Shown here one piece after another: positions 46,329 through 55,849 of a stretch of 64,000 nt of DNA. How positions within the stretch are numbered: position 1 is the first letter of the stretch; each line of letters starts with the position of its first letter. A program made the position numbers and the translations under genes. Below the pieces are notes generated by a model. The model saw only the letters and a program-made list of their open reading frames with translations. It searched no databases and was not told the origin of the DNA. The stretch comes from Sphingomonas sp. PP-F2F-G114-C0414 (GTDB taxonomy: Bacteria > Pseudomonadota > Alphaproteobacteria > Sphingomonadales > Sphingomonadaceae): the NCBI RefSeq assembly GCF_003688595.1, contig NZ_RCWT01000009.1:682001-746000 (forward strand), written 5' to 3'.

Positions 46329-46763
46329 ATATAAAAGGAACGCCGTTGGCGTGCGCAGATTTGCTGCTCCACCAAGCCTCCGAGGCCCCTAACCCGACGG
46401 GTTCAACATCCAGCGACCGCGGGTGAGCGAGCCGGCTTGCGCCGTCCCGTGCATCCTGGGGAGGATGCGCAAATTCGGTGCCATTTCAGCCGCGGACGTC
46501 CATGCTCGCGGATATCCTCGGTTAGAGGGCGTTTGGCCTGCGCGCGCGCCATAGCAGTTAGGGGACCGGGTAGCGGCTGAGGCATCGCGATTGAGGTTGT
46601 CAAAGTGCCAGAAGCCAAACGTGATTTACTGCCAACAGGCCATTCGCATTTCGCGGAATTGGTGGGGTGTGGTCGTCGCGCGGCGCTGGACTTCGATGCG
46701 GCGTCGCGTAAGTTAGACTACGTAGGGGAGATGCCAAACGCGGCATGGATTTAGGAAAGCGGC
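46329..46763. other. Gene-free stretch after the winged-helix gene
   Basis: About 435 bases. I see no convincing gene; short minus-strand frames around 46,400-46,620 lack conserved features. The last 60 bases, with AGGAAAG before the ATG at 46,764, should carry the promoter and ribosome site of the protease gene. Confidence 0.5.
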
Positions 46764-47615
46764 ATGAGTGACCAACACTGGCCGGATGCGCTGGGGCGGA
46801 TAAATACTAGCAACAGCGCAGGCGTATATTACAACAATTACTCCGATACGGCAGGCGCGAACAGGATCGGCGAGCGAGCTCCCGGTTATAAGGCCAGCCT
46901 AAGCGTCATGGCTTCGTCCAGAAGAAAGGTTCTGGTCACTCTGAACTTCTTCGCCTTATCTGGCTACGGCTTTTCTTCGACTGCGGGCGAGATGCAGAGA
47001 GCCAAGGATACGCTGGTTGATCAGGTCCGGTCGCTGTGGAACCAGCGCAGGTTGAGACTGATATTGTTCGTGCTGGACGAGCGAGGACGGTCCACCGACG
47101 TCTCACGCAGCCTGGATGTCGAGTTTCGGATCAGATGGACTCGGTCGATGGCGAGCGCCAATTACGTCTTGTGCGTGTACCCAACACAGAACGATCTTCC
47201 CATGGTCCCAGGTAGGACCGACCGGCCGCCGTTCGTCATGTCAGGCGCCTGGACTCAATCGCACAGGATCGAGATGCACATCGCGGCGACCGAACAGGCG
47301 TGGACATTCAGTCATGAATTCGGTCACTGCATCGGGCTACCCGACGAATACAGCCACCCCGGTGTCGGCTATTTCAAGCCGGACGGGCGCGAGGGCCTGT
47401 TGCTTCAGCGGCCGGACGCTTTCATCCCCGCCAACCGGCAAGGCGGGGTTACGTCTGGCCGCCGCAATTCGGATCTCAGGACGGAGATGAGTACGAACCC
47501 CAACAGCAACCTCTTGCCAAGACATTTGTGGCCGACCGCGATCGAAGTCAGAAGGCTGGTCAATCGGTTATCGAAAAGCACCAAATTTGGTGTCGATGTG
47601 AACTTTTCTCGATGA
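46764..47615 (+). CDS. Metzincin-type zinc metalloprotease, probable effector
   Basis: A 283-residue protein with no signal peptide. HEFGHCIGLPD at residues 184-194 has the full HExxHxxGxxD zinc signature (H184, E185, H188, D194), as in metzincins whose third ligand is aspartate (snapalysin type), and TEMSTNP near residue 243 could be the Met-turn. The N-terminal 170 residues match nothing I recognise. The next gene encodes a lipoprotein and overlaps it by 4 bases (ATGA). A metalloprotease without a signal coupled to an envelope protein is the layout of an exported antibacterial effector with periplasmic immunity; that reading is inference. Confidence 0.75.
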   Translation: MSDQHWPDALGRINTSNSAGVYYNNYSDTAGANRIGERAPGYKASLSVMASSRRKVLVTLNFFALSGYGFSSTAGEMQRAKDTLVDQVRSLWNQRRLRLILFVLDERGRSTDVSRSLDVEFRIRWTRSMASANYVLCVYPTQNDLPMVPGRTDRPPFVMSGAWTQSHRIEMHIAATEQAWTFSHEFGHCIGLPDEYSHPGVGYFKPDGREGLLLQRPDAFIPANRQGGVTSGRRNSDLRTEMSTNPNSNLLPRHLWPTAIEVRRLVNRLSKSTKFGVDVNFSR

Positions 47616-48265
47616 AGGACGCATCGGCGATGAAGGCCTTCCTGCTGTGCTTGATCGCGCTGACCGCGTGTGGCTCAACTAAGGATCGATCCGACGTGGA
47701 CCTTCCCACCAACGCGGCAAGCCCTGATGCGGCTAGTTCGCAACCGGGCAAGGACACGATCCGAACGTCGGCTGTGGCCAGCAAGAACCTGCCGGCGAAA
47801 TACGTGAAGGCACTGTCGTGCGACTTCGACGAGAAGCTCACCACTGCCGTGCAGACCTATCATAAGACGGAGGCGGGGCGAGCCGAGCGCGCACGCGACG
47901 TGACGCTGCTCAAGTCGCTCGGCTTCACGCGGGAAGGGCGCGACGGCGATCTTGAGAGCGTGGGGGGCAAGATCGCGGCACCCTCCGGCCTAACCGTTCT
48001 CGGCTTGCCTGTCCGATCGGTGGAGTTAAACGGCATGATCGGCGATGCGAACGCGATGTACGTCACTGTCTTCGACAACGGCGTGACCGTGAACCAGGTC
48101 GTCAATGCCGCCCGTCTGCAGATAGATTTTCAATCCTACAAGAAGTACAAGATCCGCCACTACAGTAGGGGACTTGCTAGCAACCCCTATGCGCAACTTT
48201 ATCTGGACGACAGAGGTGGTGGTAATGCCACGCTTGTATGCCAGATCAAGGGTACTCCGGACTGA
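47612..48265 (+). CDS. Small lipoprotein, possible immunity partner of the metzincin
   Basis: A 217-residue protein with a lipoprotein signal: MKAFLLCLIALTACGS, lipobox LTAC with cysteine near residue 19 (an in-frame ATG at 47,630 would start at MKAF). A threonine/serine/asparagine-rich linker follows, and then a domain with two cysteines (ALSCDFDEKL and the C-terminal LVCQIKG) that could form a disulfide. No family recognised. Translational coupling to the protease and predicted periplasmic location suggest it protects against, or positions, the protease. Confidence 0.7.
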   Translation: MKDASAMKAFLLCLIALTACGSTKDRSDVDLPTNAASPDAASSQPGKDTIRTSAVASKNLPAKYVKALSCDFDEKLTTAVQTYHKTEAGRAERARDVTLLKSLGFTREGRDGDLESVGGKIAAPSGLTVLGLPVRSVELNGMIGDANAMYVTVFDNGVTVNQVVNAARLQIDFQSYKKYKIRHYSRGLASNPYAQLYLDDRGGGNATLVCQIKGTPD

Positions 48266-48357
48266 CCCCCAAAGGATTCTCACCAGATGCCGATCAGCAC
48301 TGGTTTGCAACATGGTCCCGCGGTATTCTCTCGCGCCTAAAGACAGTCGCCATCGTG

Positions 48358-48618
48358 ATGCTTAAGACCGCCTTCGTATCGAACGGGAAGATCTAGTTCA
48401 TCAATGGTAAGGGCGCCGTACCGACGACGTTAGAGGTTCAAGGGAACACGACCATTAACAGGATTGGCACACCCGAAGTGCCGGCTTCGTTTGAGGTCGA
48501 GTTCAGGGTGTACTCAACCTTCGATGTCGATGGTCGGGAATGTGAACCGTACATCTCGATCACAGTCCCGGTCTCAACCAAGGACAAAAAAGCTGAATTT
48601 CTTGAGATCAAGGATTAA
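48358..48618 (+). pseudogene. Decayed small gene with an in-frame stop (TAG)
   Basis: From an ATG at 48,358 the frame reads MLKTAFVSNGKI, then TAG at 48,394-48,396, then FINGKGAVPTTLEVQGNT and on through FEVEFRVYSTFDVDGRECEP to a TAA at 48,616. The post-stop part has the look of real protein (beta-strand pattern, no shadow bias), and a single C-to-T change in a CAG glutamine codon would explain the stop. The frame is also open upstream to about 48,266. Alternatively a start downstream of the stop is used, but none is well placed. Family unknown; proximity suggests a link to the metzincin/lipoprotein pair. Confidence 0.5.
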
Positions 48619-48840
48619 TCTGTCGCAGCATAAGCGCCGATGTTGCGTGAATTGCCGACGCGCTCGACAAGCAAATGGAAGAGCTAAATTCGGCTCCGGG
48701 GGGATCTGACATCGGCTCTCCGGAATAAGCCTGTAGCTGCAGCAATCTGCATCCAACCGATGCGCTCGAAACAGCCCCTAAAGGCGTGGTTTTCTGCGAG
48801 TCTGCGGCAGATGCGCAGACTGCATCCAAAGCCGCCTAAA

Positions 48841-48882
48841 AAGCTCGCAGGCGAGGCGGGGGTTCTTGCGCCGTATTTCGGG
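48841..48882. repeat. 42-base direct repeat, copy 1
   Basis: AAGCTCGCAGGCGAGGCGGG, then GGTTCTTGCGCCGTAT. A second copy with few changes lies exactly 460 bases on, at 49,301-49,342, and a shorter copy at 49,147-49,170. Confidence 0.7.
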
Positions 48883-49146
48883 TAACGAGACGAAAGAGCC
48901 ACGAGGCGGGCTACGACAGGGCGGCCGGTGTGAGGGGATCGATCCGACACGCGGGGCCGGGGTGCCAGTGCGGCTGGGTGGCGGGGCCTTCCCAAACGCC
49001 CCTCGACTGCCACTCCCCACAGGCTGCACCTGGCACCCCCGGAAGTGCACCAAACTGCACCCACGCCGCGCCAGTTCTAAACGCCGCGCGGCCTAGGACA
49101 TGGGCCGGCTTCCGGGCGGTCTGGGATTGCACCTTTTGCGACACAG

Positions 49147-49170
49147 AAAGTACGCGGGCGAGGCGGGGGG
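49147..49170. repeat. Partial copy of the 42-base direct repeat
   Basis: AAAGTACGCGGGCGAGGCGG followed by GGGG: shares the GCGGGCGAGGCGGGGG core with the two full copies but diverges after it. Confidence 0.5.
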
Positions 49171-49300
49171 ATAAGCGTGTTAAATGGGGTTGCGGGTGCA
49201 TCGGTTCGCATCACCGGAGGATGAATCATGGCGGCGTGGGGGCCAAGTGATTATGCGCGCCGCGCATCAGATTCCCCGATTGCATCAAAAGGCACATGGG

Positions 49301-49342
49301 AAGCTAACGGGCGAGGCGGGGGTTCTTTCGCCGTATTAGGGT
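49301..49342. repeat. 42-base direct repeat, copy 2
   Basis: AAGCTAACGGGCGAGGCGGG, then GGTTCTTTCGCCGTAT, closely matching the copy at 48,841. The surrounding 48,619-49,600 stretch shows no convincing gene on either strand and may be decayed DNA or hold an untranslated RNA. Confidence 0.7.
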
Positions 49343-49599
49343 GTGCAACTTTGAACCGACGAAATTGGTGGATTACGGCCTGGCCGCTTTCGGGAGACGC
49401 ATCTGCGATTCCCGCCGTTCGTTCATGTAGTGGGGTAAGGAGCTTAAGCCTGCACATTATAGTCTGCTCGGTATTCGTAGGGCTCCGAACAGGCTTGGTC
49501 TCTTGACGGCACGATACGCTTGACGATCTACGGGTAGGGGGAGGGCGGTGAGGAGGGGCCGGACGTCAACACATTAACGGTGATTGCAGCGGAGGCTGA

Positions 49600-49905
49600 C
49601 TGAGCGTTTGCAAGAGCGAAGGTGTCGATAAGGCGCCGTCGGCGCAACTGCGCGAACTCAAAGCGCGCAATAGGCCGCTGCTAGATCAGGCGGCTGGTGC
49701 CGAGCGTGATGCTGCCAACGCCGTGGCGCAGTTCGCAGCTTTGCAAGGTAGACCTGAGGTAGATCGCCTGAATGACGCTCTGCGGGAGGCGCTTCAACGG
49801 GAAGCGGCAGCGCTGGTTAGTCTGCAGGGCGCCGAACGTGCTGCGACGGCGCATGGTGTGGCGGCGATCGACCGGCAGATCTGGGTAGCAGCCGATGTCA
49901 TGTGA
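49600..49905 (+). other. Possible small coiled-coil protein without a standard start codon
   Basis: The frame is open from a TGA at 49,597 to a TGA at 49,903-49,905 and reads as a heptad-rich helix (LRELKARNRPLLDQAAG, VDRLNDALREALQREAAAL). GGAGG at 49,591 precedes a CTG at 49,600, but the first conventional in-frame start is a GTG at 49,723, which would give only 60 residues. It may be a remnant of a longer gene or a real gene with a CTG start. Confidence 0.35.
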
Positions 49906-49988
49906 GCGGATGGGGCCTTAGATGGATTGCACCACGTGACACAAAAAACTAATCGCGATCATAGCAAGATTTCTGAGGGTGGTGGCAT

Positions 49989-52511
49989 ATGGTCAATTTT
50001 AAGAAACACCTCGCCGGCAAAATCGCGGCCAAGCCGAGTGATCCTGTGGCCCTTTACGGCACGCTCGATCGTGCGCATGACAAGGGGCCTTTGCGGCCAG
50101 CCCAAGAGGCAATCCTTAAAGATTGGTATAATGATCAGGCTAAAACGCGCGATGTGATCGTCAAGCTTCACACCGGCCAGGGCAAGACGCTGATCGGACT
50201 ACTAATGCTTCAATCGCGCCTGAATTCGGGGAAGCACCCTGTCGTCTATCTCTGCCCTGATCATTTTCTAATCAATCAAACCTGCGAGCAGGCCAAGCAG
50301 TTCGGAATCAGAACCTGCACAAGTGACGGCGATCTACCAGAGGAATTCATCAATGGTGATCGTATCCTCGTGACGTCAGCGCAGAAATTGTTCAACGGCA
50401 TGACGAAGTTTGGCCTTAACCGACAGTCCATCTCACTAGACACCGTGTTGATGGATGACGCACATGCCTGTGCCGACCGTATTCGCGAACAGTGTCGCAT
50501 TCGCATCCCTCGTGAAGAGCCTGCTTACGCTGCGCTTATGGCGCTGTTCGGTACTGATCTTGAACAGCAGGGCAAGGGTACCTTTGCCGAGATCGAAAAC
50601 AAAAAAAGGCACGCCTTCCTTCCAGTGCCCTATTGGAGTTGGCTCGCTCACGAAGGTGATGTCGCCTCGATCCTTGCCCAGGAGAGCGAGCGCAAGTCAA
50701 TTAAGTTTGCTTGGCCTTTGCTGAAGGACATGCTCAAGCATTGTCAGTGCATCGTCTCCGGAGCAGCGATTGAGATCGAGCCCCACGTCGCGCCGCTGGA
50801 CGCCTTTGGCTCTTACTCCAAGGCGGCGCACCGCATCTTTATGTCTGCAACGGTAACGGATGACGCCTTTCTGGTGAAAGGGCTTCAACTCTCGCCGGAG
50901 ACAATCTCGAACCCGCTGACCTATGCGAAGGAGACATGGTCAGGCGAGAAGATGATACTTCTTCCCTCGGTAATCCATGAGGATCTTGATCGCGGTAGTT
51001 TGGTCAAATGGCTCGCAACGCCTAACAATAAGCGGAAATTCGGCCGGGTAGGACTTACGCCGAGTGCGGCGCGTTCTAAGGACTGGGAATCTTATGGCGC
51101 AATCATAACAGACAAAGACAATGTTGACGAGACGATCGACGAGCTCCGGAAAGGAGCTTATGAAAAGACCGTTGTGTTGGTAAATCGCTACGACGGAATC
51201 GATTTGCCAGATTCCACCTGCCGCATCCTTATGTTTGACTCACAGCCTTTTTCCGAAAATCTAACTGATCTTTATTCTGAACGAGTTCGGCCCAATAGCG
51301 AGGCGACGCTCACGAAAATGATGCGCACGATTGAGCAGGGAATGGGACGCAGCGTCCGGGGCGAAAAGGACTATTCTGTCATCGTCGTCGTTGGATCGGA
51401 TCTTGTGCGCACGTTGCGCGATGCTGCGTCACGGAAATATCTCTCGCCCCAATTCGCTAAACAGGTCAAGATCGGCATAGAGCTTGGCAAGATGGCGAAG
51501 CAAGAAATCGCAGATGGCGAAACTCCGCTAGACGCATTTAATGGACTAGTGAAGCAGAGCCTGAGCCGCGACGATGAGTGGAAGGCGTATTATGGTGAGC
51601 AGATGGCGGGGGTTGCACCTGCCGGTGCGAATAAGGCTATTCTCGCAATCTATGCCGCGGAACTCAAGGCCGAGACAGCCTATATGGCCGACGACTATGC
51701 TGAAGCAGCAGCGATCTTGCAGCGTCTACTCGACAGTGGCAAAATCGATGCCGATGATAAAGGATGGTACCTACAGGAGCGCGCCCGCTACCTCTATAAC
51801 TCTGCTCGGCCAGACTCACAGGTTCAACAAAAGGCTGCGCACAAGAGTAACAAGCTACTTCTGAAGCCAGAGACCGGCGTGACGGTCACCAAGCTAACTG
51901 TACGCAGCCAAGGACGCGTTGAGCGTGTTCAGAAATGGATCCGCCGATTCGACGGCTATGGCGACCTTGATGTTGCTGTTACGGATATTCTTAGTCGGCT
52001 AGTATTCGGCGTGAAGGCCGACAAATTTGAGCACGCTTTGAACGAGCTAAGCTTTGCTCTTGGATTTGCTGGAGAGCGTCCCGACACCGAGTGGAAGGAA
52101 GGGCCGGACAACCTTTGGGCCTTGGACGATAAGAACTACCTCCTTATCGAATGCAAAAGTGAGGTCGAAGTTTTACGCGCCGAGATCAACAAGCGCGAAG
52201 CAGAACAAATGAATCGATCGAGTGCCTGGTTCGATAAACATTATCCCGGATTTGACGCCAAACGGATCATCATCCATCCCTCAGGCAAGATTCAAACCGC
52301 TGCAGCCTTTACCCATAAGGTCGAAGGTATGCGAGAGGGCGACCTGAAAAGGTTTGTGAAAGCATGTCGAGATTTCTTCAAGGCATTTGAAGGACTTAAT
52401 TTCAAAGATCTTTCGGACGAATATACGCAAAAGCTGATTGACTTGCACAAAATCTCTGTGCAGTCGATCATGACATCCTATTCTCAAAAGTTAAAAGACC
52501 TTAAAGAATAG
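49989..52511 (+). CDS. Superfamily 2 helicase with C-terminal PD-(D/E)xK-like nuclease domain
   Basis: An 840-residue protein. The N-terminal half is an SF2 helicase: Walker A HTGQGKT at 61-67, the DEAD-box-like DDAH at 156-159, motif III-like MSAT at 285-288, and motif VI-like QGMGRSVRG near 450. The middle (about 500-640) is helical, perhaps repeat-like ([17 protein letters not shown]). The C-terminal part (about 650-790) contains [14 protein letters not shown] with E721 and K723, the core of a PD-(D/E)xK nuclease, so it could cut DNA. Base composition is visibly poorer in GC than the core genes. It converges on three minus-strand genes (gap 87 bases) and is probably the effector of that block. 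Confidence 0.85.
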   Translation: MVNFKKHLAGKIAAKPSDPVALYGTLDRAHDKGPLRPAQEAILKDWYNDQAKTRDVIVKLHTGQGKTLIGLLMLQSRLNSGKHPVVYLCPDHFLINQTCEQAKQFGIRTCTSDGDLPEEFINGDRILVTSAQKLFNGMTKFGLNRQSISLDTVLMDDAHACADRIREQCRIRIPREEPAYAALMALFGTDLEQQGKGTFAEIENKKRHAFLPVPYWSWLAHEGDVASILAQESERKSIKFAWPLLKDMLKHCQCIVSGAAIEIEPHVAPLDAFGSYSKAAHRIFMSATVTDDAFLVKGLQLSPETISNPLTYAKETWSGEKMILLPSVIHEDLDRGSLVKWLATPNNKRKFGRVGLTPSAARSKDWESYGAIITDKDNVDETIDELRKGAYEKTVVLVNRYDGIDLPDSTCRILMFDSQPFSENLTDLYSERVRPNSEATLTKMMRTIEQGMGRSVRGEKDYSVIVVVGSDLVRTLRDAASRKYLSPQFAKQVKIGIELGKMAKQEIADGETPLDAFNGLVKQSLSRDDEWKAYYGEQMAGVAPAGANKAILAIYAAELKAETAYMADDYAEAAAILQRLLDSGKIDADDKGWYLQERARYLYNSARPDSQVQQKAAHKSNKLLLKPETGVTVTKLTVRSQGRVERVQKWIRRFDGYGDLDVAVTDILSRLVFGVKADKFEHALNELSFALGFAGERPDTEWKEGPDNLWALDDKNYLLIECKSEVEVLRAEINKREAEQMNRSSAWFDKHYPGFDAKRIIIHPSGKIQTAAAFTHKVEGMREGDLKRFVKACRDFFKAFEGLNFKDLSDEYTQKLIDLHKISVQSIMTSYSQKLKDLKE

Positions 52512-52598
52512 TTGGGTGTCGATTTAATGTCTTCACCACATTTTCGACTATGCTACGACCGGACATATGTTCTGTTACAAGCTTTCGCGGTAGGTCTA

Positions 52599-53816
52599 TC
52601 AAGTTGCCGGCTGACTGTTGAGCTTATCCCGAGCCCACAATCCGTACCTGTCTGCGTCGTAGCGTGCGCTTGCTAGCAACGTTGTAGACTGTTTGATCAG
52701 CTTTTCGGCTAGGCCTTCGGCTGAAGCGACTTTTGCATCAAGATCGAAAAGATTAGCGACTTGAGCGGCGAGCTTAAGCGCGCTGTTTACCTCTGAAAAC
52801 GGGGATGAAGGCGGCGCAGAGGGTAGAAGCGCCGACGGATCGTGCAGCGGCATTGGTGGGGTGGAACATAGAAAGGCAAGCGAAAGCATGTCTGGTCCGG
52901 CAGGACCGGACTGATAATAACAGCTGCTAAGAAGTTCCAAGTCCCTCGGCGGAGCCGCCTGTGCAAGAATGCCTAATAGCCATTTTCCTAAGCCGGTGCA
53001 AAAGATCCGGAGAAACTTTTGATCCTGATCCTGCCACGCGGATGACAAATGCTCATCGAGATTCATGAGGTCGGCAGCTATAAGATCAGCTAATGCTTGC
53101 CTAAAATCGGAGCTCGCTTCGGCGTTGGCGTTGACCGCGCGCATAAAACCTTCACGCGCAAATTCTGCTACCAAAGCAGGTTCCGCCTTCGTGGTTACAA
53201 ATAACAACCATGGGGACGTAGATTGCACCTGAAGCTCAAGCAGCTTCCCCATTGCCTCAAGCGGGCTACCTCTGCGACCGCCGATCTCGCGAAACGTAAG
53301 TGCATCACACAAATCTAGGTTGATTGCGTGAAATGGGCCGCCCTGCTCAGTTCGCTTAAAGGCCACACTTCGACTGTTGACAACGGATTCAAGACGATCT
53401 TCTAATACCATCGAAAGTCTATCAATATTCGAAAGCGCCAGAACCTCGCTTTGAGAAAGGGCTAACTCCGACTGCGAAGCCGTATTTGCGCCTACACTGT
53501 TGAAGCCAAGGTACCGAAGGTTTATTCCTGCTCTTTCGCAGACGCCGTGGAGGGCTCGTACATCAAGTAACTCATTGCCGGGCAGCGTTAGATAACGAAA
53601 CGAATCACCGGTTTGTAAAGAAAGTCGGGGGATTAGTGCGCGCACGCCAGCACACCATTGCTCAATCCTGACGTATTGCTTGCGTGGATGATGCCAAGGC
53701 TGGAAGTCGACCTTCAGCCTGCGCTCCGGTAAGCCATGTTCCGGAAGTGCCGTATAGACGTCTTCATCGACAAATTCATCGTCCGTTTGCGTCTGCTCAA
53801 CTTCATCCGCGATCAT
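52599..53816 (-). CDS. Conserved-looking protein of unknown function in the GHKL/methyltransferase block
   Basis: A 405-residue soluble protein I do not recognise. The N-terminus is acidic (EVEQTQTDDEFVDEDVY). Residues about 45-115 contain HPRKQYVRIEQWCAGVRAL and FRYLTLPGNELLDVRAL, followed by GINLRYLGFN and, near residue 165, FHAINLDLCD; alternating hydrophobic strands and helices suggest a Rossmann-like, perhaps methyltransferase-like, fold, but no SAM motif is certain. The C-terminus is helical. Its ATG overlaps the stop of the GHKL gene (ATGA), so the two are made together and may form a complex. Confidence 0.7.
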   Translation of the reverse strand: MIADEVEQTQTDDEFVDEDVYTALPEHGLPERRLKVDFQPWHHPRKQYVRIEQWCAGVRALIPRLSLQTGDSFRYLTLPGNELLDVRALHGVCERAGINLRYLGFNSVGANTASQSELALSQSEVLALSNIDRLSMVLEDRLESVVNSRSVAFKRTEQGGPFHAINLDLCDALTFREIGGRRGSPLEAMGKLLELQVQSTSPWLLFVTTKAEPALVAEFAREGFMRAVNANAEASSDFRQALADLIAADLMNLDEHLSSAWQDQDQKFLRIFCTGLGKWLLGILAQAAPPRDLELLSSCYYQSGPAGPDMLSLAFLCSTPPMPLHDPSALLPSAPPSSPFSEVNSALKLAAQVANLFDLDAKVASAEGLAEKLIKQSTTLLASARYDADRYGLWARDKLNSQPAT

Positions 53817-55810
53817 AATGTCTCATCACCACTAAAGATCGACAAAACGGCGTTGAGAAGACGATGCTGATTATCGTAATCCATGCTGTCTAGGATGCCG
53901 AAACCGTCCAAGACGGTTGCTAATGCCCGGACTTGCGCTTGCCGTTGTTCACCGATTTCTGACGACCGCCTGCCTCCTGGAGGATCAGCGGCCGGAAGCC
54001 GCGATTTGTCAAAGGCAATACGGCCGGCTTTTCGCTCCTGGATCGCTGCTTCTGAGGTCGATACGACTTCTACTCGCGGAGGCAGCTCAGAAGACTCGCG
54101 ACGGGTTTCAAGCCAAACCTCATCGGCATATTCATCCAGCCGAGACAGGCGCTCAGCCTGTCGCGAACTGTTTTCCGTTTCTCTTATTGAAGCGCTTATA
54201 GCTTTATGCGTGTTGGCTAATTGACGCAGTGCCCGATGCAACCAATTGCTCAAAATAACGTAATGCGGATGCGCGAAGTTAAATGATTCGCGGTCAATGT
54301 TTAAGGCTGCGTCAAGTCCTTTAGTGACAAATATCTCGGCAGTTATTTGTCTTAAGCGGGTCTGCTCTGAAACCTGATATCTCATAAAGGTATCGTCAAA
54401 CAGAGCTCCGCTAGCTCCATTTATTCGAACGAGTACGCCATTATTTTCTTTCGGAACCACTTTAGAGTTCCAAAATAGATACGCCTCAAATTCAAGATCG
54501 CCACCGCGAATCGCAGCTGAGACGTTAGAAAGATTTGGTGCGTAGCTTCCCACAAACATCAGAGGGTACCCGATGGCCTGCCGGGTGGACGGCCACCATT
54601 CGAAAGTGATGGGCCGACGCAATTCAACGCCGTCGACTATGACCTCAAATCCGCCGGCAGAAGTATCGGCTGTCGCCTTCAAATTTAGGGCGCTTCGAAT
54701 AGTCTGATCTGGCTCAAGTCTAATTGGTTGAGCTTGGCCGCGTGCGTTCGTTAGGCGATACGGGACGGCGTCGCTAGCTGATGTCAGGTCAAAAGGGTGC
54801 TGCTCCACATACATAACCGGCGCCGACAAGCTAAGTGTCCAAATTGTAGTTAGGTAGTTATCCAGCGTCGTTGCTAGATCAGGCCGATCTGAGGAGGTGC
54901 CTGTCTGATCAGCAACAGCCTGACGAAGCCGTTTAAACTTTTCTAACGGAGGATCAATGCGGCTCCATGGCAGCGATGGCTCGACGTTATATAGAAACTC
55001 GTTATCATTGTCGTCGGGATCTTTGGCCAAGTGTCCCGAATGGAACACCGGCTTAATCACCGTGGGATCTTTTTCGTCGTCAGGTAGTGCATCTTGCTCT
55101 ACGATCCGTTGCCAGCGGTCCTTACTTCGAAGTATATCTCGCGCACGCGGGTTAACCTGACGCAGAATGATCTGAGTGCCATGGGCGTCAATATCATCGG
55201 CTGGCACACTGATAACCTGTACACGACCAGTTTCATACTGACCATCGCTGGACAACTCATCGCTATCCTCAGCGTAAGTCTGTAATATAACGTCGGCGAA
55301 AAGGCGATGATCTGAACCTTTGACCTTGGTAATTATCTGAAAGTGCGAGGTGAGTTGCTTTACGGAAAAAAGGCCAATGCCTATCTTTCCTATAAGTCGT
55401 CTGCCGCCAGGAGACAGGGATGGATTTCCAGGGTCTGTCGTACCGACAATAGACCCTAAGGTAGTCCGCTTAGAGCTTCCCCCAATATGATGGATCAAAC
55501 GAGATAAGGCTTCCTCGTTCATACCTCGCCCATTGTCCCGTACTTCGATCACGTTGAACCGGGGGGCATCGGTGTCGATCGTCACGTTGGTAGCATCGGC
55601 GTCGTAAGCATTTGATATCAATTCTCGCAGTGCCGATGACGGTTGCCGATAAATGCCGTCTGTGATCCTCGCTAAAACCCGATCATCTGTGTGTAACGTC
55701 GCAACCGCCGGTTTCCCAGACGTACGATAGCTGCGCATCTCAGCAGTGAACTTAGCCTCGGCCTGCGAAACCGCAGCCGACGGCCTATCCAAGTCGCCGT
55801 CAGCGATCAT
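53813..55810 (-). CDS. GHKL (Hsp90/MutL/MORC-type) ATPase
   Basis: A 665-residue protein with the complete N-terminal GHKL ATP-binding site: motif N1 RELISNAYDAD (E63 and N67), motif G1 DNGRGM at 92-97, and GKIGIGLFS at 141-149. A lid region with GSSKRTT lies between. The next ~250 residues resemble the second (S5-like) domain of Hsp90/MutL-type proteins, and the C-terminal 150 residues are charged and helical. Such ATPases clamp on DNA or clients upon ATP binding. It lies between the cytosine methyltransferase (39-base spacer) and the unknown protein (4-base overlap). MutL-like GHKL ATPases near methylases and helicases are known from prokaryotic restriction-type loci. Confidence 0.85.
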   Translation of the reverse strand: MIADGDLDRPSAAVSQAEAKFTAEMRSYRTSGKPAVATLHTDDRVLARITDGIYRQPSSALRELISNAYDADATNVTIDTDAPRFNVIEVRDNGRGMNEEALSRLIHHIGGSSKRTTLGSIVGTTDPGNPSLSPGGRRLIGKIGIGLFSVKQLTSHFQIITKVKGSDHRLFADVILQTYAEDSDELSSDGQYETGRVQVISVPADDIDAHGTQIILRQVNPRARDILRSKDRWQRIVEQDALPDDEKDPTVIKPVFHSGHLAKDPDDNDNEFLYNVEPSLPWSRIDPPLEKFKRLRQAVADQTGTSSDRPDLATTLDNYLTTIWTLSLSAPVMYVEQHPFDLTSASDAVPYRLTNARGQAQPIRLEPDQTIRSALNLKATADTSAGGFEVIVDGVELRRPITFEWWPSTRQAIGYPLMFVGSYAPNLSNVSAAIRGGDLEFEAYLFWNSKVVPKENNGVLVRINGASGALFDDTFMRYQVSEQTRLRQITAEIFVTKGLDAALNIDRESFNFAHPHYVILSNWLHRALRQLANTHKAISASIRETENSSRQAERLSRLDEYADEVWLETRRESSELPPRVEVVSTSEAAIQERKAGRIAFDKSRLPAADPPGGRRSSEIGEQRQAQVRALATVLDGFGILDSMDYDNQHRLLNAVLSIFSGDETL

Positions 55811-55849
55811 TGTCGTTACTCCGGGCCTTCGCGGGCGTGTGGGTTCTGA

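Noticed and set aside
46403..46618. 71-residue minus-strand frame after the winged-helix gene
   Set aside because: Composition is biased, no ribosome site is visible and no family is recognised.
48841..49342. Possible CRISPR array in the repeats
   Set aside because: Only two full and one partial copy, with unequal spacing of hundreds of bases and no cas genes in the window.
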